This document shows positions 24,246-33,034 of a stretch of DNA of 64,000 nucleotides, in pieces. This DNA comes from Cupriavidus basilensis (lineage in GTDB: Bacteria; Pseudomonadota; Gammaproteobacteria; Burkholderiales; Burkholderiaceae). Position 1 is the stretch's first letter. The number at the start of each line of letters is the position of its first letter. The notes below the pieces were generated by a model. That model was not told where the DNA came from, did no database searches, and worked only from the letters and a program-made list of their open reading frames with translations. The position numbers and the translations under genes are program-made. Where the stretch lies: NCBI RefSeq assembly GCF_008801925.2, contig NZ_CP062804.1, forward strand, positions 620,001 through 684,000, given 5' to 3'.

Positions 24246-25388
24246 TCACGCGGCGTGCTGCTCGGCTGGCTGTGCGGCGGGCGTGCCGCGGCGGCGGGCC
24301 GGGAACAGCGCATCGCGGATGCGCAGGAAGGGGAACTCGATCGCGCGCGTGGCGGCATAGCCGGCGATGATCGCAACGGCAAACTGCAGCGCAAGGGCTA
24401 GCCCCCAGGCCACCATGACGGGGATGCCGAACGTGCTTGCCTTGCGAATAAACACGTCGCCCGGAGCCAGCGCGACGGAGTGCCACAGATAGATGCCGTA
24501 GGAATACACGCCGACCCATGCCACCGCACGGTATAGCCTGGCGCCGCGTATCGCCCCGGAGTATTCGAGCACCAGCACGATCAGCGCGGCAAAGCCGATG
24601 GCCTGGATCGTGTAGCCGATGCTTTCCTCGAGCACCAGGTTGCGCTGCAGGAATACCAGCCAGACCACCGTGCCTGCCACCACGGCCAGCAGCAGCAGTT
24701 TCTGGCCGGCGATGCGGCGGTACAGTTCCGGCTTCATCCAATAGACCGTGGCCAGCATGACGCCAAAGAGCAGGCTGTCGATGCGATATTGCGTGTAGGC
24801 GGAGGCCGCTTCCAGCTCGCCGCTGGCGACCGCGGCGCAGCGCGCGGCCAGCACCACCACGCACAAGGTGCCCAGGGTCCACAGGATGGTGTTGGCGCGC
24901 ACGCGCAAGCGGGCGAACAGCAGCACCAGCGCCGGCAGGAACAGGTAGAAGTGTTCTTCCACGGCCAGGCTCCAGGTCTGCGCAATGGAGGAGCCGAGGT
25001 AGTTCTGCATGTGCGTGAGATTCTGGTACAGGAAGGTGCTGGTCGGGTGGCGGCCGGCCAGCACATGGAACAGGATCAGGGCGTAGTAGGCGGGCCAGAT
25101 CTTGAAGATGCGGCGGATGATAAAGCGCCGCGCATCCACGCTGCCGCTCTGCGCGTACTGGCGCAGCAACAGCCCCCCGACCAGGAAGCCGCTCAGGGTG
25201 AAGAACAGGTTGACCCCTTCGCGCCCGAAGTTCTTGAGCGGATACTCGATCAGGGCGACCCACTGGCTGCCGGTGCTGACCGTGTGGAAGTGCATTCCCA
25301 TCACGGCAATGATGGCCAGCCCGCGAACGAAATCGAGTTCGATGGACCGGCTGGTCGGGTTGACGTCGCGGCTTGCCTGGTAGTCCAT
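24246..25388 (-). CDS. Acyltransferase 3 family membrane protein (EPS O-acetyl/acyl transferase), copy 1
   Basis: 380 aa. The start at 25388 follows AAGGAG with ideal spacing. About ten TM helices; the family hallmarks are the early FVRGLAIIAVMGMHFH, NLFFTLSGFLVGGLLLRQ, and the basic RRIFKIWPAYYALIL. AQTWSLAVEEHFYLFLP is the conserved second motif. Such proteins move acyl groups (often acetyl) onto sugars at the membrane. It is a paralogue of the gene at 26383-27525: both are exactly 380 aa with near-identical motifs. It overlaps no neighbour and lies 10 bp downstream of the WcaF-like gene in the same direction, so they form one operon. Confidence 0.9.
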   Translation of the reverse strand: MDYQASRDVNPTSRSIELDFVRGLAIIAVMGMHFHTVSTGSQWVALIEYPLKNFGREGVNLFFTLSGFLVGGLLLRQYAQSGSVDARRFIIRRIFKIWPAYYALILFHVLAGRHPTSTFLYQNLTHMQNYLGSSIAQTWSLAVEEHFYLFLPALVLLFARLRVRANTILWTLGTLCVVVLAARCAAVASGELEAASAYTQYRIDSLLFGVMLATVYWMKPELYRRIAGQKLLLLAVVAGTVVWLVFLQRNLVLEESIGYTIQAIGFAALIVLVLEYSGAIRGARLYRAVAWVGVYSYGIYLWHSVALAPGDVFIRKASTFGIPVMVAWGLALALQFAVAIIAGYAATRAIEFPFLRIRDALFPARRRGTPAAQPAEQHAA

Positions 25389-25398
25389 GCTGTTCTCC

Positions 25399-26124
25399 TT
25401 ATAGGGGGCCGGACGGGTTCGTGATGGCGGTGGGGCCGGGCGGGTCGAATCGCTTGCGGATGAACCGGCACGGATTGCCACCGTAGATGCCTTCGGCCTC
25501 GAGCGAGTGATGCACCACCGAGAGCGGCGTGACCACCGCCGAGCGGCCGATGGTGATGCCTTTCTGGATGACGCACTTGGACGTGATCCACACACCGTCC
25601 TCGATCACGATCGGCGCGACATGCAAGTCCATGTTGCTGTCCAGGTCGTGCGAGCCCGCCGTCAGGAAGCTGCCTTGCGAGATGCAGACGTTGGAGCCGA
25701 TGCGGATATTGGCCTGGTTGTAGATCCACACATCCACGCCGAACCAGCAGCCATCGCCCACTTCCAGGTTCCAGGGCGACTTGACGCGCAGCGGGTGGAC
25801 CAGCCGGCAGTGCTGGCCGATACGCGCACCGAACAGGCGCAGCAGGGCGACACGCAGCCCGGAGAACGGATTCAGCTTGTTGTTGATGATGCCGGCTTCG
25901 ACCAGGAACCATGCCGCCTCGACCAGCAGGCTGCGCCGGCGCACGTAGTTGCCCTTGCCGGCGCGGGTGAGATCGATGACGCGATGTCCCGGCGTGCTGT
26001 CACGGCTGGCATCGCGGTTGCCTTCGCGGCCGCTTTCACGATTGGCCTCGCGGCTACTGTCACGGCCAGCCCCGCGTGGATCGCCGACCACATCGAGACA
26101 ATCGGCATAAGCTTCGGTATCCAT
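25399..26124 (-). CDS. WcaF-like hexapeptide acetyltransferase with charged N-terminal repeat
   Basis: 241 aa. The start at 26124 has GAGAGGCGGAAC upstream. Residues ~55-235 are a left-handed beta-helix acetyltransferase of the colanic-acid WcaF type: INNKLNPFSGLRVALLRLFG, VHPLRVKSPWNLEVGDGCWF, WIYNQANIRIGSNVCISQGS, and the catalytic-loop FLTAGSHDLDSNMDLHVAPI. The tail GIYGGNPCRFIRKRF is typical. Unusually, residues ~18-42 are a charged repeat of SRE/NR units (DSSREANRESGREGNRDASR) not expected in WcaF. It probably acetylates an EPS repeat-unit sugar with acetyl-CoA in the cytoplasm. Confidence 0.88.
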   Translation of the reverse strand: MDTEAYADCLDVVGDPRGAGRDSSREANRESGREGNRDASRDSTPGHRVIDLTRAGKGNYVRRRSLLVEAAWFLVEAGIINNKLNPFSGLRVALLRLFGARIGQHCRLVHPLRVKSPWNLEVGDGCWFGVDVWIYNQANIRIGSNVCISQGSFLTAGSHDLDSNMDLHVAPIVIEDGVWITSKCVIQKGITIGRSAVVTPLSVVHHSLEAEGIYGGNPCRFIRKRFDPPGPTAITNPSGPL

Positions 26125-26382
26125 GTTCCGCCTCTCACTGGGTGGCCCCGCGGCGCTGTCGGCAATGCTGGGCATCGCCGCGCGGAAGAATCCATCGTAT
26201 TGCGCGCTGCATCCTGCATCCTGCATTCGCAGGAACGCGAATTCATTCATTACGTTCCTGTCGGGAAAATTATCGAACGTGAAAACGTGGCTGGCCCGCA
26301 ATTTGGCGCGATTGGCCTTTCGCAAGGGGCGTTTTGGCGGCTCCGCACTACGCCGGGCGCGCAGCGCGGCTTGGCCGCGAGG

Positions 26383-27525
26383 TCAGGCGCCGATCTTGCC
26401 CTTGCCAAGCATGTCGGCGTTGCCGCGCGCGCCCGCGGGGAAGAGGGCGTCGCGCAACCGCAGGAAAGGCAATTCAACGGCGCGGGTGGTCAGGTAGCCC
26501 GCCGCGATCGCAATGGCGAACTGCATGACGAGCGCCAGCACCCAGACCATCGCCGGGGGCAGCCCATATGCCAACGCCTCATGAATGATCAGGGCGCCGG
26601 GCGTGCGCGCCACCGTATGCCACAGATAGATGCCATAGGAGTACACGCCGATCCAGGCGATGGCCCGGTACGCGACGCTGTCGCGCAGGCGGCCTGAATG
26701 CTCCAGCACCAGCACGATCAGGGCGATGAAGCCGATGGACTGGATGGTGAAGCCGATGCTCTCCTCGACCACGATATCGGTCTGGCAGAACAACAACCAT
26801 GCCAGCAGTCCCGTCACCGCCGCGGCCAGCCAGCCGCGCCGTGCCGCCAGCTTGTGGTAGATGCCGGGCTTCAGCCAGTACAGCACTGCCAGCATCACGC
26901 CGAACAGCATGCTGTCGACGCGATACTGCGTGTACACATAGGCGCCCCGGATGTCGCCGCCGGCGACGGCCGCGCTGCGGGCCAGCAAGACCAGCACGCA
27001 CGCCGCCGCAAGCAGCCATAGCAACCGTTGCGGCGTCAGCCGCCAGCGCGCGCACAGCAGCAGTGCAATCGGCAGCAGCAGGTAGAAGTGCTCTTCCACC
27101 GCCAGGCTCCAGGTCTGCGCGATGGAGCTGCCGAGATAGTTCTGCAGATGCGTCGCGTTCTGCAGCAAAAATGTGCTGCGCGCGTGATGGCCGGCCAGCG
27201 CGTGGACCAGGATCAGCAGGTAGTAAGCCGGCCAGATCTTGAAGATCCTGCGAATGAAGAAGCGCCGCGTGTCCACGGTGCCGGTCTGCGCGTACTGCCG
27301 CAGCAGCAACCCGCCTACCAGGAATCCGCTGAGTGTGAAGAACAGCGTGACCGCTTCCCGCCCAAAGTTCTTCAGGGGATATTCAAGCAGCCAGACCAGG
27401 CGGCTGCCGGTGTCGACGGTGTGGAAGTGAATGCCCATGACGGCGATGATGGCCAGGCCCCTGACGAAATCCAGTTCGACGAGGCGGCTGTGGGAACGCG
27501 CGTGCGCGTCTGTGGTGCGATGCAT
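26383..27525 (-). CDS. Acyltransferase 3 family membrane protein, copy 2
   Basis: 380 aa, the same length as the copy at 24246-25388 and aligned with it throughout: VRGLAIIAVMGIHFHTVDTG, TLFFTLSGFLVGGLLLRQYA, RRIFKIWPAYYLLILVHALA, AQTWSLAVEEHFYLLLP. The start at 27525 has a strong AGGAGG leader; the frame stays open further upstream without similarity. About ten TM helices. As the two copies differ at many positions but not in length, they look like an old duplication kept for two acylation sites or two acyl donors. It is separated from the WcaF-like gene by 258 bp of non-coding sequence. Confidence 0.9.
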   Translation of the reverse strand: MHRTTDAHARSHSRLVELDFVRGLAIIAVMGIHFHTVDTGSRLVWLLEYPLKNFGREAVTLFFTLSGFLVGGLLLRQYAQTGTVDTRRFFIRRIFKIWPAYYLLILVHALAGHHARSTFLLQNATHLQNYLGSSIAQTWSLAVEEHFYLLLPIALLLCARWRLTPQRLLWLLAAACVLVLLARSAAVAGGDIRGAYVYTQYRVDSMLFGVMLAVLYWLKPGIYHKLAARRGWLAAAVTGLLAWLLFCQTDIVVEESIGFTIQSIGFIALIVLVLEHSGRLRDSVAYRAIAWIGVYSYGIYLWHTVARTPGALIIHEALAYGLPPAMVWVLALVMQFAIAIAAGYLTTRAVELPFLRLRDALFPAGARGNADMLGKGKIGA

Positions 27526-27662
27526 GCAAAGGGCCTCCTGCCGGTGCGTTTGCGCACGGCGTGCTGTCGACCCTGGGTGATATGGATTCGTGGCCATGGC
27601 GTTGCCATGGCTGCGCCTGCAGCGGCACCCCGAACGGGTACGGCTTGTATCGGAAGCGAGCG

Positions 27663-28904
27663 TCAGGCAGCCGCGCGGCGCAGGGTTTGCTTGAATTCGC
27701 TCAAGGTATGCCGGGCCAGCAAGTGGGCCCTGGCGGATGCGGCCTGCGGCGATGCCGCCACGGGCCGTGAGAGTTGGTCCAGCGCGCGCTGGATGGCGGG
27801 GCCGGACAGATCTTCCAGCACCGGCCCGAGTTCCTGCCCCTGGCAGAACCAGCCGATCAGGCCGTCCGTGGTGGCGATCACGGGCTTGCCAAAGCGGTAG
27901 GCCTGCACCAGTACCCCGCTCATGCCGTAGTGGCCCTTGTAGCCGAGCCAGACGGCATCGCAGGCGGAGAACAGGTCGGCCTCTTCCTCGTTGGTGATGA
28001 AGCGGTCGAAGATCACGGGCGGCGGCGACAGCGTGGACGCGGCCGCCTGCAGGAACGCGCGCGTTTGCGGGTCTTGCTGCCCTGCCACCACCAGCGTGGG
28101 CGCGCGTGGGTGGCCGGCCAGCGCGGTGACCAGCTCGCAAATGCCCTTGCGTTGCGTGACCGCACCGTACACCAGCAGGCAGGTGCCGGCGCCGTGTCGC
28201 GGGCTTTCCGGGCTTCCCGGGCTTTCCGGTCCTTCAGGGCCCTGGCCCAGCCCCAGCCGCTGCCTGGCGGCAACGGGATCGGCAGGCAGCGCGTCGGGAC
28301 AGGGATCGGCCAGGTAGGCGAGCGCGGTGCGGCCATTGCCGCGTGGATACCACTGCGGCAAGGTCGGGTCGATCGACAGCAGCGTCTTCATGCCGCCGGA
28401 CTCGACGGCGCGCCGGAACAGCCAGGTCTTGACCGCGTTCACCAGCGGCTGGTGCGGCGATTTCACGCCCACCTTGCTGTGGTGGAAGTTTGCGCGCATC
28501 GTAATGCCAACCCAAGGCACCTTGGCGAATGGCGAGCCAAGCAGCGGGAGCACGTAGAGGAAGTAGTCGGCATAGGGCACCAGCACCAGCGAGATGTCGC
28601 GCAGGCCGGCGGCAACCTGGAAGGCATGGCGGAAAGTGCGCCAGAAGCGCACATAGCTGAGCTTGCCGAGGCCGCTGCCCACCGCGGGCGGCGGCTGTGT
28701 AAAGACGATGCTGGCGACGATGCCGGCGGCGGGATCCTGCGCGGCCAGCATGCGCCGGGCGAGCGGATGCGCCTGGTTGCCGGGGTCGGTCACCACCATG
28801 CAGTGGTAGCCGGCTTCCGTGTAGGCCTGCACCGCCCATTCGACGTAGCGCCAGCGGTGGCCGGTGAAATCGTGCTCGATGATCAGTGCGGTCGGCTTGG
28901 ACAT
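27663..28904 (-). CDS. Glycosyltransferase, GT4-like
   Basis: 413 aa. The start at 28904 has TGGAGA upstream. The N-terminal domain begins with PTALIIEHDFTGHRWRYVEW. The C-terminal GT-B domain has LVYGAVTQRKGICELVTALA, then FDRFITNEEEADLFSACDAV, and the nucleotide-sugar-binding end region GMSGVLVQAYRFGKPVIATT. A Gly/Pro/Glu/Ser-rich linker (GPEGPESPGSPESPR) sits between the lobes. It likely adds one sugar of the EPS repeat unit on the cytoplasmic face. It is the first gene of the minus-strand arm of the EPS cluster, divergent from the flippase gene. Confidence 0.8.
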   Translation of the reverse strand: MSKPTALIIEHDFTGHRWRYVEWAVQAYTEAGYHCMVVTDPGNQAHPLARRMLAAQDPAAGIVASIVFTQPPPAVGSGLGKLSYVRFWRTFRHAFQVAAGLRDISLVLVPYADYFLYVLPLLGSPFAKVPWVGITMRANFHHSKVGVKSPHQPLVNAVKTWLFRRAVESGGMKTLLSIDPTLPQWYPRGNGRTALAYLADPCPDALPADPVAARQRLGLGQGPEGPESPGSPESPRHGAGTCLLVYGAVTQRKGICELVTALAGHPRAPTLVVAGQQDPQTRAFLQAAASTLSPPPVIFDRFITNEEEADLFSACDAVWLGYKGHYGMSGVLVQAYRFGKPVIATTDGLIGWFCQGQELGPVLEDLSGPAIQRALDQLSRPVAASPQAASARAHLLARHTLSEFKQTLRRAAA

Positions 28905-29232
28905 CGCGTCTCCAGGCACGGTGGGGCGAGCCCGGTGTGCTGCGGGTTGCGGATGTTGCCACACTAACACCGCCGTCTTTGCGCCGGCCGCCAATTTGCG
29001 GGCCGGCCTGGCGGATAAAGGCTGTATTGCGCAAGCCCACCCGGGCGGCGCGCGCAAGTGACGGCAAGTGACGGCAAGTGACGGATTAACGCTAGGCGAT
29101 GGCGATTGCTGTTGCCCCGCCTACGGTAAGTTGTGCTTCATGGCTGGCGCCCGGCGCCGGCCGGACCGGCACGGATGCCCGTGGCGGCCGCACCGGTGCC
29201 TGGCATCGGCGCTCAACCCATGGTGGGGCAAT
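28905..29232. other. Divergent intergenic region between GT and flippase genes
   Basis: 328 bp holding both divergent EPS promoters and the 10-bp triple repeat at 29054-29083. No gene is supported. Confidence 0.55.
29054..29083 (+). repeat. 10-bp tandem repeat, three perfect copies
   Basis: GCAAGTGACG repeated three times without interruption in the divergent region between the two arms of the EPS cluster. Confidence 0.9.
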
Positions 29233-30489
29233 ATGGCCAGATCCCTGAGGAATGCCTTCTTCCTGCCGCTGGCCGGCCTGCATGCTAGTTCGGCCGCGTG
29301 GGTGCTGGGGCAGCAGGTGCTGGTGCGGGGGCTGGTGGCCATCAAGTTCCTCATGGTCGGGCGCATCCTCGGCCCGTCGGCGGTCGGGATCGCCGCCGTG
29401 GCGCTGCTGGCCGTGGCGATTGCCGAGGCGCTCAGCGATACCGGCTTGCCCCAGGCGGTGGTGCAGGACAAGCAAACGCCCACCCCCGACCAGCTTAGTG
29501 CGCTCTGGACCGCGCTGACGTGCCGGGGCGCGGGGGTGGCATTGCTGCTGGTCGCGCTGGCGCCGCTGCTGGAGGCGCAGTTCCACCTCGCGGGCTCCTT
29601 GCTGCTGCTGCAGCTGGCCGCCGCCCTGCCGCTGATCCGCGGCCTGGCCTCGCCGGCCTATTTCGTGGTGACGCGCGACCGGGGCTTCCAGCATATTGCC
29701 GGGATCGAGGTGGCGGCCGCCGGCACCGACTGCGGCGTCAGCCTGGCGTGCGCCTTCGCGGGCGCGGGCGCCATGTCCATCCTGATCGGGCTGCTCGCCG
29801 GCGAATCCGTCAAGACCGCGCTCACCTGGCTGAGCATGCGCCCCCGGCCGCCTCTGCGCCTTCGGTGGGCCGGCATCGGCCATTACGTGGGGTTCAGCCG
29901 CTGGATCTGGGCGGGCAGCGTGGTCAACCTGCTGCTCAACCAGTTCGACAAGGTCATCGTTGGCAAGCTGCTCGGCCCGGCCCAGCTGGGCGCCTACCAG
30001 ATGTCGTCCAAGCTCGCGCAGATGCTGCTTGCCGATGCGGGCATCGCGATCTCGCAGTACCTGTTTCCCACCTTTGCCGCTCGTTTCCGCAAGCAGGATG
30101 GCTCCGATGCGGTGCTGCTGCGCCGCTTCGTGGTGATCGGCGGCCTGGGGCTGGCGATCGTGGTGCTGGTGCTGCGGCTGGTGGCGGAGCCGCTGTTCCT
30201 GCTGGTGCTGGGGCCGGCCTGGCTCGGCGCGGTGCCGTTGTTCCGCATCTTCACCATCAACATGGCGATTGGCGGGCTGATCGCCGTGCTGGTCGCCTAC
30301 CTGCGCGCCGTGGGCATTCCCAAGGCCGCCACGCATGCCTCGGTGCTCCAGGTCTGCGTATTGCTGGCCACGGTGCCGCCCGCCACCCGTTACTGGGGTG
30401 CGCAGGGCATTGCCTGGTCGATGACGGCGGGCCTGGCGGTCGCGGCGGCATGGATGCTCTACCAGATCCTGAAAATGAGGAGGGTGTGA
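29233..30489 (+). CDS. Wzx-type polysaccharide flippase (lipid-linked repeat-unit translocase)
   Basis: 418 aa with about twelve TM helices. The start is MARSLRNAFFLPLAGLHASS (29233); upstream codons in frame are open but not membrane-like. MATE/MOP-family features: VLGQQVLVRGLVAIKFLMVG, ALSDTGLPQAVVQ, and NQFDKVIVGKLLGPAQLGAY, a hallmark of Wzx/lipopolysaccharide flippases. It flips undecaprenyl-linked EPS repeat units to the periplasm. Its stop overlaps the next start (TGATG). Confidence 0.85.
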   Translation: MARSLRNAFFLPLAGLHASSAAWVLGQQVLVRGLVAIKFLMVGRILGPSAVGIAAVALLAVAIAEALSDTGLPQAVVQDKQTPTPDQLSALWTALTCRGAGVALLLVALAPLLEAQFHLAGSLLLLQLAAALPLIRGLASPAYFVVTRDRGFQHIAGIEVAAAGTDCGVSLACAFAGAGAMSILIGLLAGESVKTALTWLSMRPRPPLRLRWAGIGHYVGFSRWIWAGSVVNLLLNQFDKVIVGKLLGPAQLGAYQMSSKLAQMLLADAGIAISQYLFPTFAARFRKQDGSDAVLLRRFVVIGGLGLAIVVLVLRLVAEPLFLLVLGPAWLGAVPLFRIFTINMAIGGLIAVLVAYLRAVGIPKAATHASVLQVCVLLATVPPATRYWGAQGIAWSMTAGLAVAAAWMLYQILKMRRV

Positions 30490-31553
30490 TGCGGATTCTT
30501 CATCTTGTGCTGGCACCGCGCCTTTCAGGCGCCGAGATGCTCGCGAAAGACCTGGCCATCTACCAGCAGGCCCACGGCGACACGGTCTGCGTGTCGGCCC
30601 TGATGCCGCAGCAGGAGGACTTCGCGGCGCTGCGCGCGCAGCTCGATGCAGCTGGCGTGCTGTGCCTGTTTCCAGACCAGCCCCGGCGCCTGCCGGGCCG
30701 TCTCTGGCACCTGCGCGGCGTGCTGCGCGACTACCAGCCGGACATCCTCTTCGCGCACGCCACCATCCCGGCCTTCTACGCGCGGGCATTGCCGTCGCGG
30801 GTGCCGGTGGTCTACGTGATGCACTCTGCCGCCAACGATTTCGAGAGCACCATGTTCCGCTACGTCGAGCGGATGCTGTCCACGCGCGCGCGCGCGGTGA
30901 TCGGGGTGTCGCAGGGGAATCTGCGTGATTACATCAACTCGGTGGGCACGCACCCGCTGATGGCGGTGATTCCCAATGGCGTGGACACCCGGCGCTTCTT
31001 TGTGCGGCCCGCAGGCCAGCGCGAGGCAGCGTCGCGGCTCGTCATCCAGGTGGGCCGCTATGCGGCGATCAAGAACCAGCTGCATACCGTGCTGGCGTTT
31101 CGCGAGGCGCTCAAGAGCGTGCAGAACGCGCGGCTGGAGATGTATGGCGTGATCGAGGATCCCGATTATTACGTCAAGGTCTGCGCCCTCGTGGAAGAGC
31201 TGGGCCTGGCCGACAAGGTGCGGGTCAACGGGCCACAGACCAATATCCCGGAGCTGCTGGCGGGCGCAGCCGTGTTTGCCATGCCGTCCGCGTCGGAGGC
31301 GCACAGCATTGCCTTTCTCGAAGCATTGGCCACAGGCATGCCGGTGGTGGCGAGCGGTATCCCCGCCTTTGCCTTCGCCCGCGACTTCGCCGGTGTGCAA
31401 CTGCTGGACACCAGCGACGCCGCAGCCTATGGCGCGGCGCTGACCGTGGCGCTGGCGCAGCCACGGGTCGCGCGCTCGCTCGATGGCCTGACGCTCAAGG
31501 ACACGGCCGACCAGTACCGCGCGCTGGCGCGCAGGCTGATCAGCACTGCGTGA
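30489..31553 (+). CDS. Glycosyltransferase, GT4 family
   Basis: 354 aa. The start at 30489 overlaps the flippase stop by 1 bp and follows GAGGAGGG. Rossmann-like N-terminus (MRILHLVLAPRLSGAEMLAK) and GT4 C-terminal domain with IPNGVDTRRFFVRPAG, VIQVGRYAAIKNQLHTVLAF and the catalytic EX7E motif in SEAHSIAFLEALATGMPVVA. The open frame extends far upstream inside the flippase gene; that extension is an artefact of GC-rich sequence. It transfers a sugar in EPS repeat-unit assembly; specificity is unknown. Confidence 0.88.
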   Translation: MRILHLVLAPRLSGAEMLAKDLAIYQQAHGDTVCVSALMPQQEDFAALRAQLDAAGVLCLFPDQPRRLPGRLWHLRGVLRDYQPDILFAHATIPAFYARALPSRVPVVYVMHSAANDFESTMFRYVERMLSTRARAVIGVSQGNLRDYINSVGTHPLMAVIPNGVDTRRFFVRPAGQREAASRLVIQVGRYAAIKNQLHTVLAFREALKSVQNARLEMYGVIEDPDYYVKVCALVEELGLADKVRVNGPQTNIPELLAGAAVFAMPSASEAHSIAFLEALATGMPVVASGIPAFAFARDFAGVQLLDTSDAAAYGAALTVALAQPRVARSLDGLTLKDTADQYRALARRLISTA

Positions 31554-31601
31554 AGCCAGCCCTCGGGCGCCAGGCATCACGGGATAAGAGCAGGAGGAGA
31601 T

Positions 31602-32291
31602 ATGGAACGCAAACGTGTACTGGTGCTGAGCCCGCACGCGGACGACGCGGAACTGGGCGTGGGCGCCTACCTGGCACGTGTCATCGATGCCGGCGGCGAA
31701 GTGATGGTGGCCCTGGCGACGGTAGGAAGGAGCCGGTCGCTCTGCCTTGGCCGCGAGGTGACCGAACAAGAACGGCTGGACGAATTCTCCGAATCGATGG
31801 CCGTGCTTGGTGTGCAGACGACCGAGGTCCTCACCAGGGGACTTGACGGCGTGCTCGACAGCTTCCCGCGCGCGCAGATGGTCGGCATGCTGGACGCGCT
31901 GCAGAACCGCTTCGAGCCGGACGAGGTGCTGATTCCGTTGTCGTCGTCGCACCAGGATCACCGCTATTGCTGGGAAACCGGCGTTGCCGCCACGCGCCTG
32001 AACCCCGCCAAGCATGCCCCCCGCCTGGTGGCGGCCTATGAATATCCGGCCACGTGCTGGGGCGGTGGCGGCATCGTCAATCCCTTGGGTGGCTCGCTCT
32101 ATATCGATGTGAGCGCCACGTGGGCGCGCAAGGTGGAGGCGTTGCGCAGGCACCGCTCGCAAATGCATGAGGGCGCCGGGCACCTGGTCAGCATCGAAGG
32201 CGTTACGGCGCTGGCGCAGTGGCGCGGTGCGGAAGCCGGCTTCGTGCTGGCGGAGGTGCTGCACATCATGCGCGCGCGCTGGCCGGGATGA
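31602..32291 (+). CDS. PIG-L (LmbE-like) deacetylase
   Basis: 229 aa, AGGAGGAGAT right before the ATG. Zinc motifs: SPHADDAELGVG (His12, Asp14, Asp15) and SSSHQDHRYCW (HQDH at 117-120). These enzymes remove N-acetyl groups from amino sugars. Inside an EPS cluster it may deacetylate a GlcNAc-type residue, nucleotide sugar or lipid-linked intermediate (inference). It is the last gene of a three-gene run (flippase, GT, deacetylase). Confidence 0.85.
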   Translation: MERKRVLVLSPHADDAELGVGAYLARVIDAGGEVMVALATVGRSRSLCLGREVTEQERLDEFSESMAVLGVQTTEVLTRGLDGVLDSFPRAQMVGMLDALQNRFEPDEVLIPLSSSHQDHRYCWETGVAATRLNPAKHAPRLVAAYEYPATCWGGGGIVNPLGGSLYIDVSATWARKVEALRRHRSQMHEGAGHLVSIEGVTALAQWRGAEAGFVLAEVLHIMRARWPG

Positions 32292-32418
32292 GATCGGCCT
32301 GCTGCCCCAAATCTGCGCATGCACACGGCCGCGCGCCAGGGGCAGTGTTATGCACCACGGCGCCAACAGGCTAGTCCCGCACGCTTGCATCAACTTTGCA
32401 AATCACCGGCCGCGCCAG

Positions 32419-32432
32419 GCCAGGTACCTGGC
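32419..32432. promoter_or_regulatory. 14-bp perfect palindrome
   Basis: GCCAGGTACCTGGC. Possible operator; no matching regulator can be named. Confidence 0.3.
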
Positions 32433-32760
32433 GTGCCAGCGCCCGCGCGCACCTTCTTTCAGTCCCCCAGGTCAAGCAAGCCGTCTGTGTTGTGGCGGCG
32501 AAGCCATCTTGCGCCCCGGCCAGGCGCAATTATTTCATTAATCGAAGTCGCGACAGAGAAAATCCGGCGTGGCCATCGAGCGATATATCCTCGTTGCTGA
32601 TCAGATTCATTAATTAATTTGTCATAATTTTTAATGTTTAGAAATGATTTTTATGTTATCTGGTGTGGATGCGGGCCCGGCGGAAATCGTGGGATTAATG
32701 TCGGATTCCCACTCTCATGCACCTTTTGCGACCCTTGTGTTCGGTAGGTAACGTACGGTT

Positions 32761-32776
32761 TGGTGCATGATTTGCT
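32761..32776 (+). promoter_or_regulatory. Sigma-54-like promoter element
   Basis: TGGTGCATGATTTGCT: TGG and GC spaced by exactly 10 bp, with TTTGCT matching the -12 half (TTGCW). It lies 260 bp before the GlxA-type regulator gene. The -24 half is imperfect (TGGTGC for TGGCAC). Confidence 0.35.
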
Positions 32777-33034
32777 GCGATGCATCATTATGCATAAAGT
32801 AGGAACTAGTTGCAAAACAGCGCGCTGGGACAAGCGATTTGAGGCGAGGTCGCAACCCGAAAAAGCTGTATTTACAACGTCTTGCATGAACTTTTTGGAG
32901 CGGGCGGACACCTTCCGCCAACATCTCGCTACTTTCCGACACGGACGCATTTCTCGGATTCGGGATCGCTACGATGCATTGCAACACCAATAAATTCGCG
33001 CAAGAACGGATCAACAATTCTTTGGGGGAAAATC

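Larger units (their letters stand above)
32292..33034. other. 743-bp AT-richer regulatory region before the GlxA-type regulator
   Basis: No gene is supported. From ~32520 the sequence becomes AT-rich (runs such as TTAATTAATTTG). It holds a 14-bp palindrome (32419-32432), a GTGGGA/TCCCAC inverted repeat (32689-32712), a sigma-54-like element (32761-32775), and clustered ATGCAT palindromes at ~32780-32797. It likely carries the promoter of the manC-wza transcription block or of its regulator. Confidence 0.55.

Noticed and set aside
29520..30488. Long open extension upstream of the GT gene at 30489, inside the flippase gene
   Set aside because: It has no GT similarity, is Ala/Gly/Arg-rich as expected of out-of-frame GC-rich DNA, and a strong ribosome-binding site marks the start at 30489.
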